Source of the DNA: Tupaia tana
Lineage: Eukaryota; Chordata; Mammalia; Scandentia; Tupaiidae
Assembly (NCBI GenBank): GCA_026018925.1
Contig: JAKSZU010000012.1
Coordinates: forward strand, 30,307,814-30,371,813
Reading direction: 5' to 3'
DNA: 64,000 bases
A program made the position numbers and the translations under genes. Of the stretch, positions 44,334 to 55,875 are shown piece by piece; the stretch's first letter is position 1; each line of letters starts with the position of its first letter. Below the pieces are notes generated by a model. It ran no database searches and was not told the origin of the DNA. It saw only the letters and a program-made list of their open reading frames with translations.

Positions 44334-45267
44334 AGTATAAATACAATAGCCTTACACAAGAATTTACAAACAGCTAAAATCCCCACCCTTGACATCTAAA
44401 AAATAGACTCCCATCTCTAGCCGTGATGAAATAACTGATACCAGGCTAGCCCTCCCCAGGTAACATCTATCAAAGTAGACAAAATATATGACTCTACTGT
44501 TTTCAGGTACGAAACAGCAGACAGCATGGGTGATGTGTACCACGTTCACCCAGCTTTCTGCTGGGACGCTTTCCCAATTACACCACAGGGAGGTGGAATC
44601 TAAGCCAAGAATGATGGTCTCACTACACTGAGAGGCAGGGATCAGAGTTTGGGTTACTGGAGTGCCTGTGAACAGGGTACTAGCAACAGTAGGAAGCAAC
44701 ATACAGACAGGTGGCCCCAGAAGTCTCCATGGGGGTTCCCTGAGTGTCCTAGGCTGAGGGTTGGGCCACACATAAGCCAGGGCAGGACTCCATGAAGCTT
44801 GAGAGCCACTACTGCAGGCCTGGGAACTGAACAGAACCAGAGGCTGCTCTCTGCTGGGAGGGAGTGGAATTCTAGCGCACTCGGAATGGAGAGACTGCTG
44901 CACACCTTAGGCACGCCAGACATTCAGCTGAAACCCGGGAAAGGTCACACGCAGCGTAAAGTCTTATGACAGAGGACAAAACAAACAGATTTACCAAACC
45001 GCAAAATAAACCCTGATCAAAAATAATTTCACACTTGCCAAAATTCAACACTCTTTAAAGAAAGACAACACTCTCAAAACATCCTATCATGTGTCATTCA
45101 CGATTTCTAAATAATAAAAAAAGTTATTAGATATGCAAGTAAGCAGGAAAATATGACCTGTAATGGGGAGGAGGAGAAGTAGTCAATAGAAATAAACCAT
45201 GAAATGACTCCAAAGTTTGAAACAACAGGCTAAGGTTTAAAGTACCTATTATAAATATGTTTAACCG

Positions 45268-45510
45268 GGACTAGCAGATGGTGTAATAGTTACGTTGCTG
45301 AACTCTCACTGACTGCAGTTCAAGTCCCGGACCCAGCAGCTTGAAACCTACACCAGGTACATGTGTGTACATGCCCAAAATCCCGAGAGGACACTGGAGG
45401 AGAAGGGAATGCGGTGTGACCATCCCCCCTAGGGAGGTGATATCTCACTTTCTGTCTTCTGTCTCTCCGGCAAGCGTACAAGCCCTATAGCAAACTGTCT
45501 CTAAATAAAT
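45268..45510 (+). mobile_element. SINE-A/C intermediate
   Basis: CGGGACTAGCAGATGGTGTA, AGTTCAAGTCCCGG, CCCTATAGCAAACTGTCTC. Confidence 0.85.
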
Positions 45511-45523
45511 AAATATTTTCAGG

Positions 45524-45765
45524 GGACCAGCAGTTGGCGCAATGGCTAAGTCGCTGGACTCCCATATAGTCGACTGCGGTTCGAGTCCTGGACCGAGTGG
45601 TTTAAACTCACACCGGGCACGTGTGCGTGCATGCCCAAGATCCTAAGAGGAGAATGGAGGAGAAGGGATTGTGGTGTGGCCATCCCCCTTGGGGGGTGAT
45701 TTCTCGCTTTCTGTCTCTCTGTCTTTCTGGCGAGCACACGTGCCCTATAGTAAAAACCGCTCCAG
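45524..45765 (+). mobile_element. SINE-A
   Basis: GGGACCAGCAGTTGGCGCAA, GGTTCGAGTCCTGG, CCCTATAGTAAAAACCGCTC. Lies directly behind the previous SINE. Confidence 0.9.
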
Positions 45766-46002
45766 TCAATCACTCAATCAATCAGTATTTTCAACCACTT
45801 AAAGGTACAATAACAGAAATAAATACTTCACTAGATAGGCTTAACAGTTATTGAAAAGCAGAGAAGATCAATGAAAGAAACCAAATGATATAAATTATCT
45901 AATCGGAAGAACACAGAGTAGTATCAAACCTTTTAACCTATGTGTAATTGGAGTTCAAAATGACAGAATTGAGCAGGAAAAAAAATTTTTTTTGAGGCCC
46001 AG

Positions 46003-46165
46003 GCACAGTGGCACACATTTAGGAGGCTGGAAGCCACCTAGGAGGCAGAGGTTTATTTCCTGGGCCAACCAAAACAAACCAGCACAGCTGTCCATGCCCA
46101 TAAAAATCTTAGCTAATTGGGAGGCTACTGCATCGTGACATGGCAATACTTTGCCAAAAATATCT
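46003..46165 (+). mobile_element. SINE-D (second copy)
   Basis: GGCCCAGGCACAGTGGCACA, GGAGGCAGAGGTTTATTTCC, CCTGGGCCAACCAAAACA, AAATCTTAGCTAATTGGGAG, GTGACATGGCAATACTTTGC, CAAAAATATC. Aligns to 33350-33530. Confidence 0.6.
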
Positions 46166-46172
46166 ACCGTGG

Positions 46173-46690
46173 TGGCCAGCTGACGGTGTGGTGATTAAGA
46201 TGGCTGGATCCCACAGAGCTGACTGTGTGGTTCGAGTACCAGAGCTGCCAACGTGAAAAACACACTGAGTACGTGTGCATACCTGCCCAAAATCCCGCAA
46301 AAGAGAACAGAGAAGATGGGACTGAGGCACGGCTATCTCTCGTAGGGGGTGATTTTTTTTTTGAGAGAGAGAGAGAGATTTTTGATATAAGGCGCATGCA
46401 CTCGCTGGAGAACCAGAGAGAGACAGAGAGACAGAAAGTGAGAAATCAACCCCCAGAGGAGATAGCCACACTGCAACCCCTTCTCCTCCAGTTTCCTCTC
46501 GTGATTTTGGACATACACACATGTGCCCAATGTGAGTTTTAAGCCATTGGGTCCAGGACTCGAACCATGATCGACTACATGGGAGTCCAGCAATGTAACC
46601 ATTACGCTATCTGCTGGGGCGATTTCTCACTTTCTCTCTCTCTCTCCCCCTCTTTCTCTTTCTGAGCAAATGTGCTTAATAACAAAACAA
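46173..46690 (+). mobile_element. SINE-C, split by a SINE-A
   Basis: 5' part 46173-46349 (TGGCCAGCTGACGGTGTGGT, GGTTCGAGTACC). 3' part 46613-46690 (GGCGATTTCTCACTTTCTC). A minus-strand SINE-A sits between, with GGGG(T/C)GATTT at both junctions. Confidence 0.83.
46350..46612 (-). mobile_element. SINE-A nested in SINE-C
   Basis: TTTTTGATATAAGGCGCATG, CTGCAACCCCTTCTCCTCC, ACGCTATCTGCTGG. Opposite orientation to its host SINE. Confidence 0.88.
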
Positions 46691-46713
46691 AAACAAAACA
46701 ATTACCTATATCT

Positions 46714-46920
46714 CAAGGCCAGACAGTGACGCAGGGAAAACACAATGTTCTGAGAGGCTGACCTACATTGGAAGGTTCTGAGTTTACATCCAGATACCTC
46801 CCTGAGTACAGTGACCATGATCTGGGGCTGGCTGAAGCTCAAGTGAATTGCAGGATCAAGACTATGTTGAGGGTGTTTCTCTCTCTCTCTTACTCATGGA
46901 AGAAATAAATAAACTTACAA
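46714..46920 (+). mobile_element. SINE-F
   Basis: AAGGCCAGACAGTGACGCAG, GGAAGGTTCTGAGTTTACAT, ATCTGGGGCTGGCTGAAGC, CTCATGGAAGAAATAAATAA. Homologous to 50605-50815. Confidence 0.68.
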
Positions 46921-47610
46921 AAAATTCTCTGTCTCTCTCCATTTCCCAGTCTCTTCTTCTCTCTCTCTCTTATAAAGGAAAAAGAAGAAAATTGAAAAGA
47001 TAATGGCCAACTTTCCCAAGTTTGTTCAAAAACATCAACCTATAGATCCAAAACCTCAGTGAACCCCAAACAAAATAATTATACCACACTAGTCACATCT
47101 ATAAACTATAGAAAACCAAACGTTCTACAAACTAGAAAACCAGAGGCAGAGAAAATAAAAGCTATCAGAGGGAAAAGGCACATTGCAAGTATATAAACAG
47201 TAGTTACTTCTCATCAGAAATAGTAAGATTAGAAGACAATAGGGAGATCAATCATCAATCAAGAATTCTACATCTGGGGAAAAAATTCTTCCAGAACTGA
47301 GGGTGAAATCAAGACATTTTCAGATAAATGAAAGTTAAGAGAACATCTCCAGCAGAACTGCACTAGAAATGCTGGAGGAAGTTTCTTAAGACAGAAATGA
47401 CACTAGACAGGAACTCTAATGTGAGTGTTGGTCTCAGGAAGGAAAGAAGAGAGTCAGAATGGGTACATTTTGTAAAAGACTTTTTCCTTCCCTTACCTCT
47501 CTGGGACTGACCCTGTGCTCAGTGGTTAAGTACTATGCAGAAGAAGACAGATACTAAATGGCCAGCCGGAGTTAGAGTCCTGGCCTGGATGGTTTTAAAA
47601 TATACACGGC

Positions 47611-47992
47611 CAGGGACCAGCAGTTAGCATAATGGCTATGTCGCTGGACTCCCATGTAATCAACCATGGTTCGAGTCCCGGACCCGGTGGCTTAAACTCA
47701 CGCTGGGCATGTGTGTGTGCGTGCGTGCCCAAGATCCCGGGGGACCAGCAGTTAGTGTAATGGCTATGTCGCTGGACTCCCACGTAGCCGACCACAGTTC
47801 GAGTCCCGGACCTGGTGGCTTAAACTCATGCCGGGCGCGTGTGCGTGCATGCCCAAGATCCTGAGAGGAGAATGGAGGAGAAGGGATTGCAGCATGGCCA
47901 TCCCCCCTGGGGGGTGATTTCTCGCTTTCGGTCTGTCTCTCTCTTTCTGGCGAGCGCGCGTGTCCTATAGCAAAAACCTCTCCATAAAAAAA
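47611..47992 (+). mobile_element. Dimeric SINE-A
   Basis: A 5' unit from GGGACCAGCAGTTAGCATAA to GCCCAAGATCCCG (47611-47738) is followed at once by a complete second unit (47739-47985) with poly-A. Both have A and B boxes. One duplication, AAATATACAC / AAATACACAG, flanks the pair, so it seems to have inserted as a dimer. Confidence 0.8.
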
Positions 47993-48003
47993 AAGAAATA
48001 CAC

Positions 48004-48256
48004 AGAGCCAGCAGGTGGTGTAGTAGTTAAGGCACTGGACTCCCACATGGTTGAATGTGGTTCGAGTCCCAGATCTGGTAGCTTGAAAACATACACCAGG
48101 CACATGTGTGTGCATGCCCAAGTTCCTGAGAGGGGAATGGAGAAGAGACTGCAGTGTGGTCATTCCCCCTAGGGGGTAATTTCTCGCTTTCTGTCTGTCT
48201 CTGTCTCTCCAGTGAGCATACCTGCCCTACAGCAAAAATACCGTTAAAAAAAGTGT
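48004..48256 (+). mobile_element. SINE-A/C intermediate
   Basis: AGCCAGCAGGTGGTGTAGTA, GGTTCGAGTCCCAG, CCCTACAGCAAAAATACCG. Confidence 0.85.
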
Positions 48257-48387
48257 GTGCACCTGTGTGCCCAGGGTCCTGAAAGAACCAAGAATTAGAA
48301 GGAAAAAGACTGTGATGTGAAAGGGTCCCATTGGGGGCACTGTTCTCTCTTATGTGTGCATGCATGCTCTCTGGTTTAGTTTTTGAA

Positions 48388-48414
48388 AATAAAATAAAAT
48401 AAAATAAAATGAAA
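48388..48414 (+). repeat. (AAAAT)n microsatellite
   Basis: About five AAAAT units. Confidence 0.9.
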
Positions 48415-48877
48415 TACAGCAGCTTAAAGCAAAACCAACATAATATTATGTTTATAAAGTATGTGATACAAAGCCTGCAATGGAATAACTACAACTAAAT
48501 TATTAAAAGGGTTTATATGGGGGGTACAATACTATCTCTAAGTAGACAATGATAAATTAAGGATGCATATAAAATTCCTAGAACAACCACTTTAAAAATA
48601 GAAGTATAGTTAAAAATACAAGAGAAGAAATAAAATGGAATATTAGTAATATTCAAATTTTTACCACAGCTAAGTATTATATAAAATACCTTGTAAACTA
48701 AAACATACCAAACAATTCCCCATGAAGTTAACTAATAATGTAAAATGCATTTTACCACAGAAATAAATATTTTAAATGATGACTATGACATAAACCCTTA
48801 GGATAAAGACAGCTAAAACAAAATTTGAGACTGGACAAGAATCTAGTATGCTTGTTTAGGGACAAAAGAAGTCTAGG

Positions 48878-49141
48878 AGGACCAGCAGTTAGCATATTGG
48901 CTATGTCGCTGGACTCCCATGTAGTCAACCGTGGTTCGAGTCCCGGACCCAGTGGCTTAAACTCACGCCAGGCGCGTGTGCGTGCGTGCCCAAGATCCTG
49001 AGAGGAGAATGGAGGAGAAGGAATTGTGGTGTGGCCATCCCCCCCCGGGGGGTTATTTCTTGCTTTCTGTCTCTCTGTCTCTGTCTTTTTGGTGTGTGCA
49101 CACACCCTATAGCAAAAAGATCTCCAATAAAAAAAAAAAAA
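48878..49141 (+). mobile_element. SINE-A
   Basis: GGACCAGCAGTTAGCATATT, GGTTCGAGTCCCGG, CCTATAGCAAAAAGATCTCC, poly-A; GTCTA near both ends. Confidence 0.91.
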
Positions 49142-49439
49142 ATGTCTACAATGCAGAAAGAAAAGTACATAGCAGTTCAGAAAGCTTGTTTCCCCAACTC
49201 TGTGCCATGGGGAGCTAGAAACCAGTTGTTTTTAAGAAAGTGAAATCTGTAACTTAAATATTCTTAATATTTGTACATATTAGACATAAATTTTGAAGTC
49301 TATTAATAACAAAAATAACTTCACTAAAAACTAATTGGAAGCCCAAAGTGACATTTCAGCATCAATTCACTTAAACTTTTACAATATCTATTATATTTAA
49401 CAGAACTGCAATAAAATGTTTACCACTATTACTGAACTA

Positions 49440-49600
49440 TTTCACTTTAGAGAGCAGATAATATTCACACAGTTCAAAATTCAAAACATACAAGAAAAAG
49501 TATACAGAGAAAAGCCTTTGCCCTCTGCCCTCATCCTCCATTGAGAGGAAAACAAATAGCACTAAAATACAATCCAAGTACATATACACTGCTCTAAGTG
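49440..49600 (-). mobile_element. L1M 3'-UTR fragment
   Basis: CACACAGTTCAAAATTCAAA, GTATACAGAGAAAAGCCTTT and CCTCATCCTCCATTGAGAGG resemble antisense L1M 3' UTR text. Confidence 0.5.
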
Positions 49601-50059
49601 CTTCCTGTGGGACCACAGACATGGCAACACTTTACAAAACACCAGAAATAACATTTTCTTTCTGAATTGGGATTATGTCAAAGCTCACAAAACAGAAAAC
49701 ATCTGGATGACGAGAGATTCACATGTGAATACCAAAAAGGAGATCAACTGGAATGTTAGAACAAAGCAAGATGAAGGAATACTGGGAGGACACAACGAAA
49801 AGAAATAAAAATATCGACTTTGGTACTATAAGTCAGTCCTGACCCACACAGGACAGAGAATCTGTAACAACAGGAAAAAGGGCAGGATTCTAAGTTTCTG
49901 TGTCTAATTCCCAAATTAGTCACCGAAAAGCCAACCAACCACACAAACTTAACTTCTGCTTATGTATCAGATCATTCCTAAAGACTGACACAACAAAACA
50001 GAATGGCATCTGTGGCATTCAAATGAACATCTGAAGGATGTACAAAGGAAAACATCCAG

Positions 50060-50287
50060 CTGGCCCCATAGCACCATGGTCAAGCAAGTGCATGGGGAGC
50101 TGGACCCCACATGGCTAACCAGGGTCTCAATCTCGGCCCCAGAGACTTGAAAAACACACTGGGCATGTGTGCATGCATGTTCAAAATCCTGACAGGAAGA
50201 AGAAATGGAGGAAAAAGGATTGTACCCTTACCATGGCCCATTAGGGGGTGCTTTCTCTCTCTGCTGAACCCTGCACCCTCTAACAAT
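50060..50287 (+). mobile_element. SINE-C
   Basis: GCTGGCCCCATAGCACCATG, GGACCCCACATGGCTAACC, CTTGAAAAACACACTGGG, CCCTCTAACAATTAAC. Confidence 0.78.
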
Positions 50288-50604
50288 TAACAAACAAACA
50301 AAAAACGAAAGACTGGACTTTCAATCCTCAATCATGAAGGGGCATATCATTCAGCCAGGGGCAATTCTAGCTCTTATCTGCCCTTCCCTATCTTCGGTTT
50401 AGCCACTTCGCTAATGCTTTCAGCAGCAAAGTAAGAGGAGTTCATTAAAAACAAATTGTCTGGAGAGTCCTTAGACAACCATGTCTCTAAACTATCAGAA
50501 GACCAAAACCAGCAAGATTTTTAACCACTCTGAAGAGGGCAATTCAAGGAGCCGCAGGTATCCGCGAACTACCTATGCCAAATACAAAAAACCTCCTCCG
50601 GGAG

Positions 50605-50815
50605 CTGGATAGGTGATATAGCACTAAAATGTGATGACCTGCGAAGCTGACCCAGTGGGAAGGCTCCGGGTTCACATCTGGGTCCTCCCTGAGAACGCCA
50701 GCGTGTGTGTTCCCCTAATCAGGGGCTAGTCGAAGCTGGGGTAGATGGCAGCATCAGGATCCCATAGAGGGTGCTGCTCGTCCCTCTCACTCACGGAAGA
50801 AATAAAACTTAATTC
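50605..50815 (+). mobile_element. SINE-F
   Basis: GCTGGATAGGTGATATAGCA, GAAGGCTCCGGGTTCACATC (B box), CAGGGGCTAGTCGAAGCTG, CTCACGGAAGAAATAAAAC. Confidence 0.68.
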
Positions 50816-51589
50816 TATCATAAGATAATGAATCTATAACAAGTGTGGAGGAGATGCTACAAAAGAAGTCCCCTATTCCCAGTCTTCTTGGAACAACTGG
50901 AATTCCAACAACATCCCTCATAATTTAAGTCCAACACATTTTTAATACTTTTATGGAAACCACTACAAGTAAATTGGAAATGACTCCCTGTGGCAAACAG
51001 GGCAAAGCAGTAATGTGGCAAGAGCCAAACTACCGCCATAACGACCTTATTTCTTGTTGACAAAGACTCACCTCCCAGAAAATAATCACATTCCCACCCT
51101 CTTGCCTTTGTAGCTTGACATGCATTGGGCACATGAAGCAAACTCAGCCAATGAGCTATAAGGCAAAGTCTTCGGGGATCATTTCTAGTTATCCCAAGAA
51201 TTATCTTCTCTAATGGAAGGGAAGGATGGAGGGGAGGAGGTGGGAAGGAGTAAAAATGGAGGAGGAAAGGAAGGAAAATTTGCATAAGGAGAAATTTTCC
51301 TTTTCTTCTCTCTACTTCCACCGAAAGTTGTTATATGAAAATAAGAGGCTTGGAGTTGCCGAAGTCACACATCGATTATGAGGAGAATCATTACCAACAC
51401 ACAGAAAGATAGACGATACCTAAGACTACTGACCTTGGTGAAAGAGTCTTTAGCATCACTTAAGCAATTTATCTTGAGGTCAATCACATTTTTCAACCCA
51501 CAGGTTAACTCTCTAGGGGACAAGTCACAGACCATAATTTCTGAATTAATGCCCTCAATTACTTAACAAGATTACAATCCACACGCATG

Positions 51590-51830
51590 TGTTGAACAAA
51601 TACTGCATTCCACACATTGTACAAAATAGTTCTTATATGTATTACTCTAATTATCAAAATAATCCCATAAGGTATTATTATGATCATGTTATAGATGAAA
51701 ACATGAGGCTTAGGGTAGTTTAAGTGACTTGGGTCCAAAAAAAGCCACACATGTAAAGAGAGTAAGAACTAGGATTTCTACCCAAGATGTATGCCTCTAA
51801 ACTAGTGCTTTTTCCAGTACATCGTGTGGC
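51590..51830 (-). mobile_element. MIR
   Basis: ATTATCAAAATAATCCCATA, ATAGATGAAAACATGAGGCT and ACTAGGATTTCTACCCAAG: antisense MIR. Confidence 0.75.
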
Positions 51831-52164
51831 TTACCCTGCCACACCAACCGCTTTCACCATCTCTCAAATCTATATTCCTGTGTGCAGCTGAAAAGACCAC
51901 ATCAAGGTAAAGTGCTCACAAAAATTATACAACACTTCTATCCTTAAAGCAAGTGGTGGGTAACTTCCATTATTCATCTTTAATTTCAACTGGCTCAGGG
52001 GAGTATCCTCCATTCACATCTAAAAATTATAAATAACCTCACCTGTAGTAAGCTTCAATAACTATGCCATTCAAAACTAAATCTTTATATGTGAGACACA
52101 GATAACGATCCATGAAGAATGACTTAAGAATTAATAAACCATAAAATAGCAATACCAGTAGGAG

Positions 52165-52317
52165 AGCCAGTTCCTCAGTGCAGCTGTAAGGTGCTGCTCA
52201 AGAAAAGGGAATCCCACATGGTGACTACAGTTTGAATCCCCATCTTGGTCAGCCTGACAACACACTAGGCACAGGGGCAAAAGGAGACCACGGCGTGATC
52301 AGACTCTGTGGAGGGTG

Positions 52318-52351
<34 letters not shown>

Positions 52352-52400
52352 CCTTTCACTCTCATGTGTACACATTCTAACATGAATAAAGAAAACTTTT
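52165..52400 (+). mobile_element. SINE-E
   Basis: GAGCCAGTTCCTCAGTGCAG, GGAATCCCACATGGTGACTA, AGTTTGAATCCCCATC, GCGTGATCAGACTCTGTGG, (TC)n at 52319-52350. Confidence 0.78.
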
Positions 52401-52524
52401 TGAAAAAAACTTTAAATAGCAGTAGGAAGAGTTATTATTAAAATCCTGACTCTTTCAATTCAAGCAAGCAATGGTCTGTAACAATAAAGTTGGGGTCTCT
52501 TTGTTTTGCTTTGTTTTGTTTTGG

Positions 52525-52773
52525 GGGGGAGAGGTTTTTGCTATAGGGTGCATACATTTGCCAGAAAGACGGAGAGACAGAGAGAGAGAAAACGAGAAAT
52601 CACCCCTCAGGGGGGATGGCCACGCCGCAATCCCTTCTCCTCCATTCTCCTCTAGGGATCTTGGGCTCGCACACACACGCTCTGGCGTGAGTTTAAGCCA
52701 CTGGGTCTGGGACTCGAACCGTGGTCGACTATATGGGAGTCCAGTGACATAGCCATTACGCCAACTGCTAGTC
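52525..52773 (-). mobile_element. SINE-A
   Basis: TTTTTGCTATAGGGTGCATA, CACGCCGCAATCCCTTCTCC, GGGACTCGAACCGTGGTCG, CGCCAACTGCTAGTCCC. Confidence 0.91.
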
Positions 52774-52785
52774 CCAAGTTTTTTT

Positions 52786-52970
52786 AAAGAATTATTTTAT
52801 TTAACTTTATTTATTATTTATTTGTTTGTTTGTTTGTTTGTTTTAATTTGCCCAGAGAGGGACAGAGAGAGAGAGAGAAAGTGAGAAAGCAAGCCGCCTG
52901 GTCTGGAACTCAAACCACAGTCAGCCATGTGGGAATCCAGCGCCTTTCCCACCATGCCATCTGCCGACTC
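52786..52970 (-). mobile_element. SINE-B
   Basis: (TTTG)n at 52826-52846, AATTTGCCCAGAGAGGGACA, GGAACTCAAACCACAGTCAG, CATGCCATCTGCCGACTCC. Confidence 0.88.
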
Positions 52971-53899
52971 CACCAGAACAGTTGTATTAAATAGACCCCC
53001 TCAAATTCTATTTTCTCTTCTGCCTAGTTTGCATCTCCTTCTCAGTCTCACCCTCCATAATTGATCATAATGTGAAAGTAAATATTTAAATTTTCTGTTT
53101 AGTCAGTTGAAGTTCCATGTTATCTTTTATTAATTTCAAAATCAGGTTTTTTCCTCTCTTGAAAAAAAAACATTAAATGTGGTCCTACTTGATCTTTTCT
53201 TTTGCAGTCCTCAGTTAAAAAAACGATGTCTCAAGATTTGTATCACTTCTAAGTTCTAATTTGAAAGAATGCTAATTGAGAAGAAATAATAATTGTTAAG
53301 TGAAGGAAAAAATACCTGAATCTAGTACCTGATCTGCTGCTTTCAACACATCCAAGACAATGCTGGTTTCAATACATACTATTTTATATTCCACTAGGAA
53401 AATAATGCTGCCAATTAATCGATATACCTTATTGCATCGATTTTTATTTATACGTTATTAAAAGAGCTCTCTTAAGTTTAGTCATGTTTTTAGTATATGC
53501 TACTATTGTGTATAATTAAAAAAAAAAGATAAACAAAACCAGTTGGTGCATAAATTGGTCACACTCAGAGTTGAACTCTTCTGAATCCATTTTAGAAACG
53601 GTCATCGATACCAATTTTTTTCCACACGTTACCATCCTCCATGCCACCGAAAGCCCAGATGATCCAACATTTGTATTCCAAGCATTGTCTCTGGGATTGT
53701 CCTCCAAGCCTGCTGATACCTATTCTGCAAGTTCTGTGCATGAAGAGGCAATGACAAGTGCATCAGAGCCGACAGAAATGATAAGATGCATCTTGATTTC
53801 AGAAATGTAAGAATGCAAAAAAAAAAATGCTTCTTATAATGGGTGAAACACAAGAACTTCCTGAGTTACCTTTAATAAGATAACATCCTTCCTGGACTT

Positions 53900-54115
53900 T
53901 AATTTCCAGCAATCCTAGTAGCTACCCGTGTGAATATACCTACCTTGCGAGGCATTTCAAACATCTTGTTTAACTTTTACAGAAAATCAAAAATGTAAGC
54001 ATTAACTTTGTTACATATATGAAATACGAGGCTAAAATGTCCAAGATCACCTATCTAATTAGTGCAAGGCTAGGTGTCATCTCTGTTCTACCCTCAAAGT
54101 CCTTATTTTTCCCAC
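53900..54115 (-). mobile_element. MIR
   Basis: ACATATATGAAATACGAGGC, CAAGATCACCTATCTAATTA and GCTAGGTGTCATCTCTGTTC: antisense MIR. Confidence 0.65.
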
Positions 54116-54117
54116 TA

Positions 54118-54172
54118 CTTTAGTGGTTCTCAAATTTTAGCGAACTTAAGAATCACCTGAGGTGATCTCCCA
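54118..54172 (+). mobile_element. hAT-Charlie fragment (MER5/MER20 type)
   Basis: TTTAGTGGTTCTCAAATTTT, then AGAATCACCTGAGGTG: the terminal part of common non-autonomous Charlie elements. Confidence 0.65.
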
Positions 54173-54370
54173 TTCCCAGAGGATGGGGAAAATATTATAA
54201 ATACGAAACATATATGCAAATCATATCATTGATAAGGTACATATATATATATATATAAACCTCTCACAACTCCATAAGAAAAAGACAAATAACCCAATTT
54301 AAAAATGGGCAAAAGATCTGAATAGACATTTCTCCAAAGAAGATATATAAATGGGCATTTATAGAACTAG

Positions 54371-54444
54371 GATTTATAGTCACTAAAATGACTAGAATGA
54401 CTATAATGATTTATAGTCACTAAAATCACTAGAATGACTATAAT
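54371..54444 (+). repeat. Two-copy 37-bp tandem duplication
   Basis: GATTTATAGTCACTAAAAT through GACTATAAT is repeated head to tail with one base difference, inside the L1M fragment. Confidence 0.9.
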
Positions 54445-54548
54445 CAGAGAGCCAAACAATAACAAGCACTGACAAGGGTGTGATCCATCACACATTATGG
54501 CTGGCGGGACTGTAAAATGGTATAGATGGTTTGGGAAAAAAGTTCCTC

Positions 54549-54785
54549 GGGCCAGCCAGTGGCATAGTGACTGAGGCAGTTAGATCCCACATGGCCAACT
54601 GAGCAATTCAAGTCTTGGGCCCAGCGGCTTGAAAAATACATCCAGCATGTGTGTGCGTGTGCATGCCCAAAACCCCAAGAAGATAACAGGAGAAGGGACT
54701 ACACCATGCACCCTCCTCCCTACCCCACCCTCCGCATGTCCCTGTGTCTCCTTCCAACAAACACATGTGCCCTATAGAAAATTTT
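54549..54785 (+). mobile_element. SINE-C
   Basis: GGGCCAGCCAGTGGCATAGT, CAATTCAAGTCTTGGG, GGCTTGAAAAATACATCC, GCCCTATAGAAAATTT. Confidence 0.84.
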
Positions 54786-54852
54786 ATAAAAGGAAATTTT
54801 AAAAAAAGGCCTCACACACCAATTAAAATCAGAGAGAGTAAAAAACAATTAG

Positions 54853-55014
54853 TGCTGGCAGGTGGCATGGTGGTTAAGGTGCTGGACCCCCACAGTGTTG
54901 ACCTCAGTTTGAATCCTGGACATAGAGGCTTACTTTCTCATTTTCCCTCTCTCTCTATCTCTCTCTGATCGAATGAAAAAATAATAATAAACAAAATGAA
55001 ATAAATCTTTAAAA
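54853..55014 (+). mobile_element. SINE-B
   Basis: GTGCTGGCAGGTGGCATGGT, AGTTTGAATCCTGG, CTCTGATCGAATGAAAAAAT. Confidence 0.87.
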
Positions 55015-55035
55015 GAAAAAAAAATTAAGTTCTTC

Positions 55036-55329
55036 AAAAAGTTAGAGTTCCCGGGACCGGCAGTTACCATAATGGCTATGTCCCTGGACTCCCACGTAGT
55101 CAACCGCGGTTCACGTCCCAGACCCGGTGGCTTAAAACTCACGCCGGGTGCGTGTGCATGAGTGCTCAAGATCCCGAGAGGAGAACAGAGGAGAAGGGAT
55201 TGCAGCGTGGCCATCCCTCCTGGGAGGTGATTTCTCACTTTCTGTCTCTCTGTCTCTCTCTGTCTGTCTGGCGAGCGCACGCGCCCTATAGCAAAAACCT
55301 CTCCAAAAAAAAAAAAAAAAGTTAGAGTT
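55036..55329 (+). mobile_element. SINE-A with target-site duplication
   Basis: Body 55050-55315. AAAAAGTTAGAGTT at 55036-55049 and 55316-55329. Near consensus. Confidence 0.95.
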
Positions 55330-55875
55330 TCCAGCAATTCCACTTCTAGTTATATGCCCAAGAAAAATGAAAACATGTCCACAGTAAATCTGTACATGAA
55401 TGTTCCCAGGATCATTATTCATAATACTGAAAAAGTAGAAACAATCCAAATGTCCATCGACTACCTGATGAGTGAATTAATAATGTGGTATATCCATTCA
55501 AAGGGACATTATTTGACAATAAAAGGAATGAAGTACTGCTACTACAGAAATGAACCTTGAAACCTTAGGCTAGAAGAGGCCAGTCACAATAAATCACATA
55601 ATGTATGACTGTATTTACAGATTCTATTTCTAAGACAGAAAACAGATTAGTAGTTGCTTAAGGTTGGAGAAGGGAAGAATAATGACTGCTACAGGGTTTA
55701 TTTTAGGGAGGACAAAAATGTTTTAAGGTTAAACTGTGGTAATGGTTGCACAACCCTAAATATACTAACAAACATTGAGTGTTACATTTCAAATGGGTTA
55801 ACTGTATGATATGTAATCATTATTTAATATGTAGTGACAGCATGTAAGTTAAATCTCAATAAAGCTATTATTTTA

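Larger units (their letters stand above)
44355..47495 (+). mobile_element. L1ME/HAL1-type element, split by many SINEs
   Basis: Blocks at 44355-45267, 45770-46002 and 46980-47495 fit one ancient element. They run from a 5'-UTR-like part, through CCTATTATAAATATGTTTAA, CACTAGATAGGCTTAACAG, GTGTAATTGGAGTTCAAAAT and ACTTCTCATCAGAAATAG, to CATTTTCAGATAAATGAAAG and GAAATGCTGGAGGAAGTTTC. The reading frame is fully broken. Inserts include SINE-A, C, D and F copies. Confidence 0.68.
47506..48385 (+). mobile_element. SINE-E, split by two later SINEs
   Basis: 5' part 47506-47600 (CTGACCCTGTGCTCAGTGGT, GGAGTTAGAGTCCTGG). 3' part 48258-48385 (GTGTGCCCAGGGTCCTGAAA, GGGTCCCATTGGGGGCAC). Between them lie a dimeric SINE-A and another SINE. 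Confidence 0.65.

Noticed and set aside
44364..44903. 179-codon minus-strand frame
   Set aside because: It lies antisense in an L1ME/HAL1-type 5' region and is low-complexity; no family recognised.
53571..53810. 79-codon plus-strand frame and overlapping minus frames
   Set aside because: No recognisable domain, no splice context and no supporting neighbours; treated as unannotated intron.
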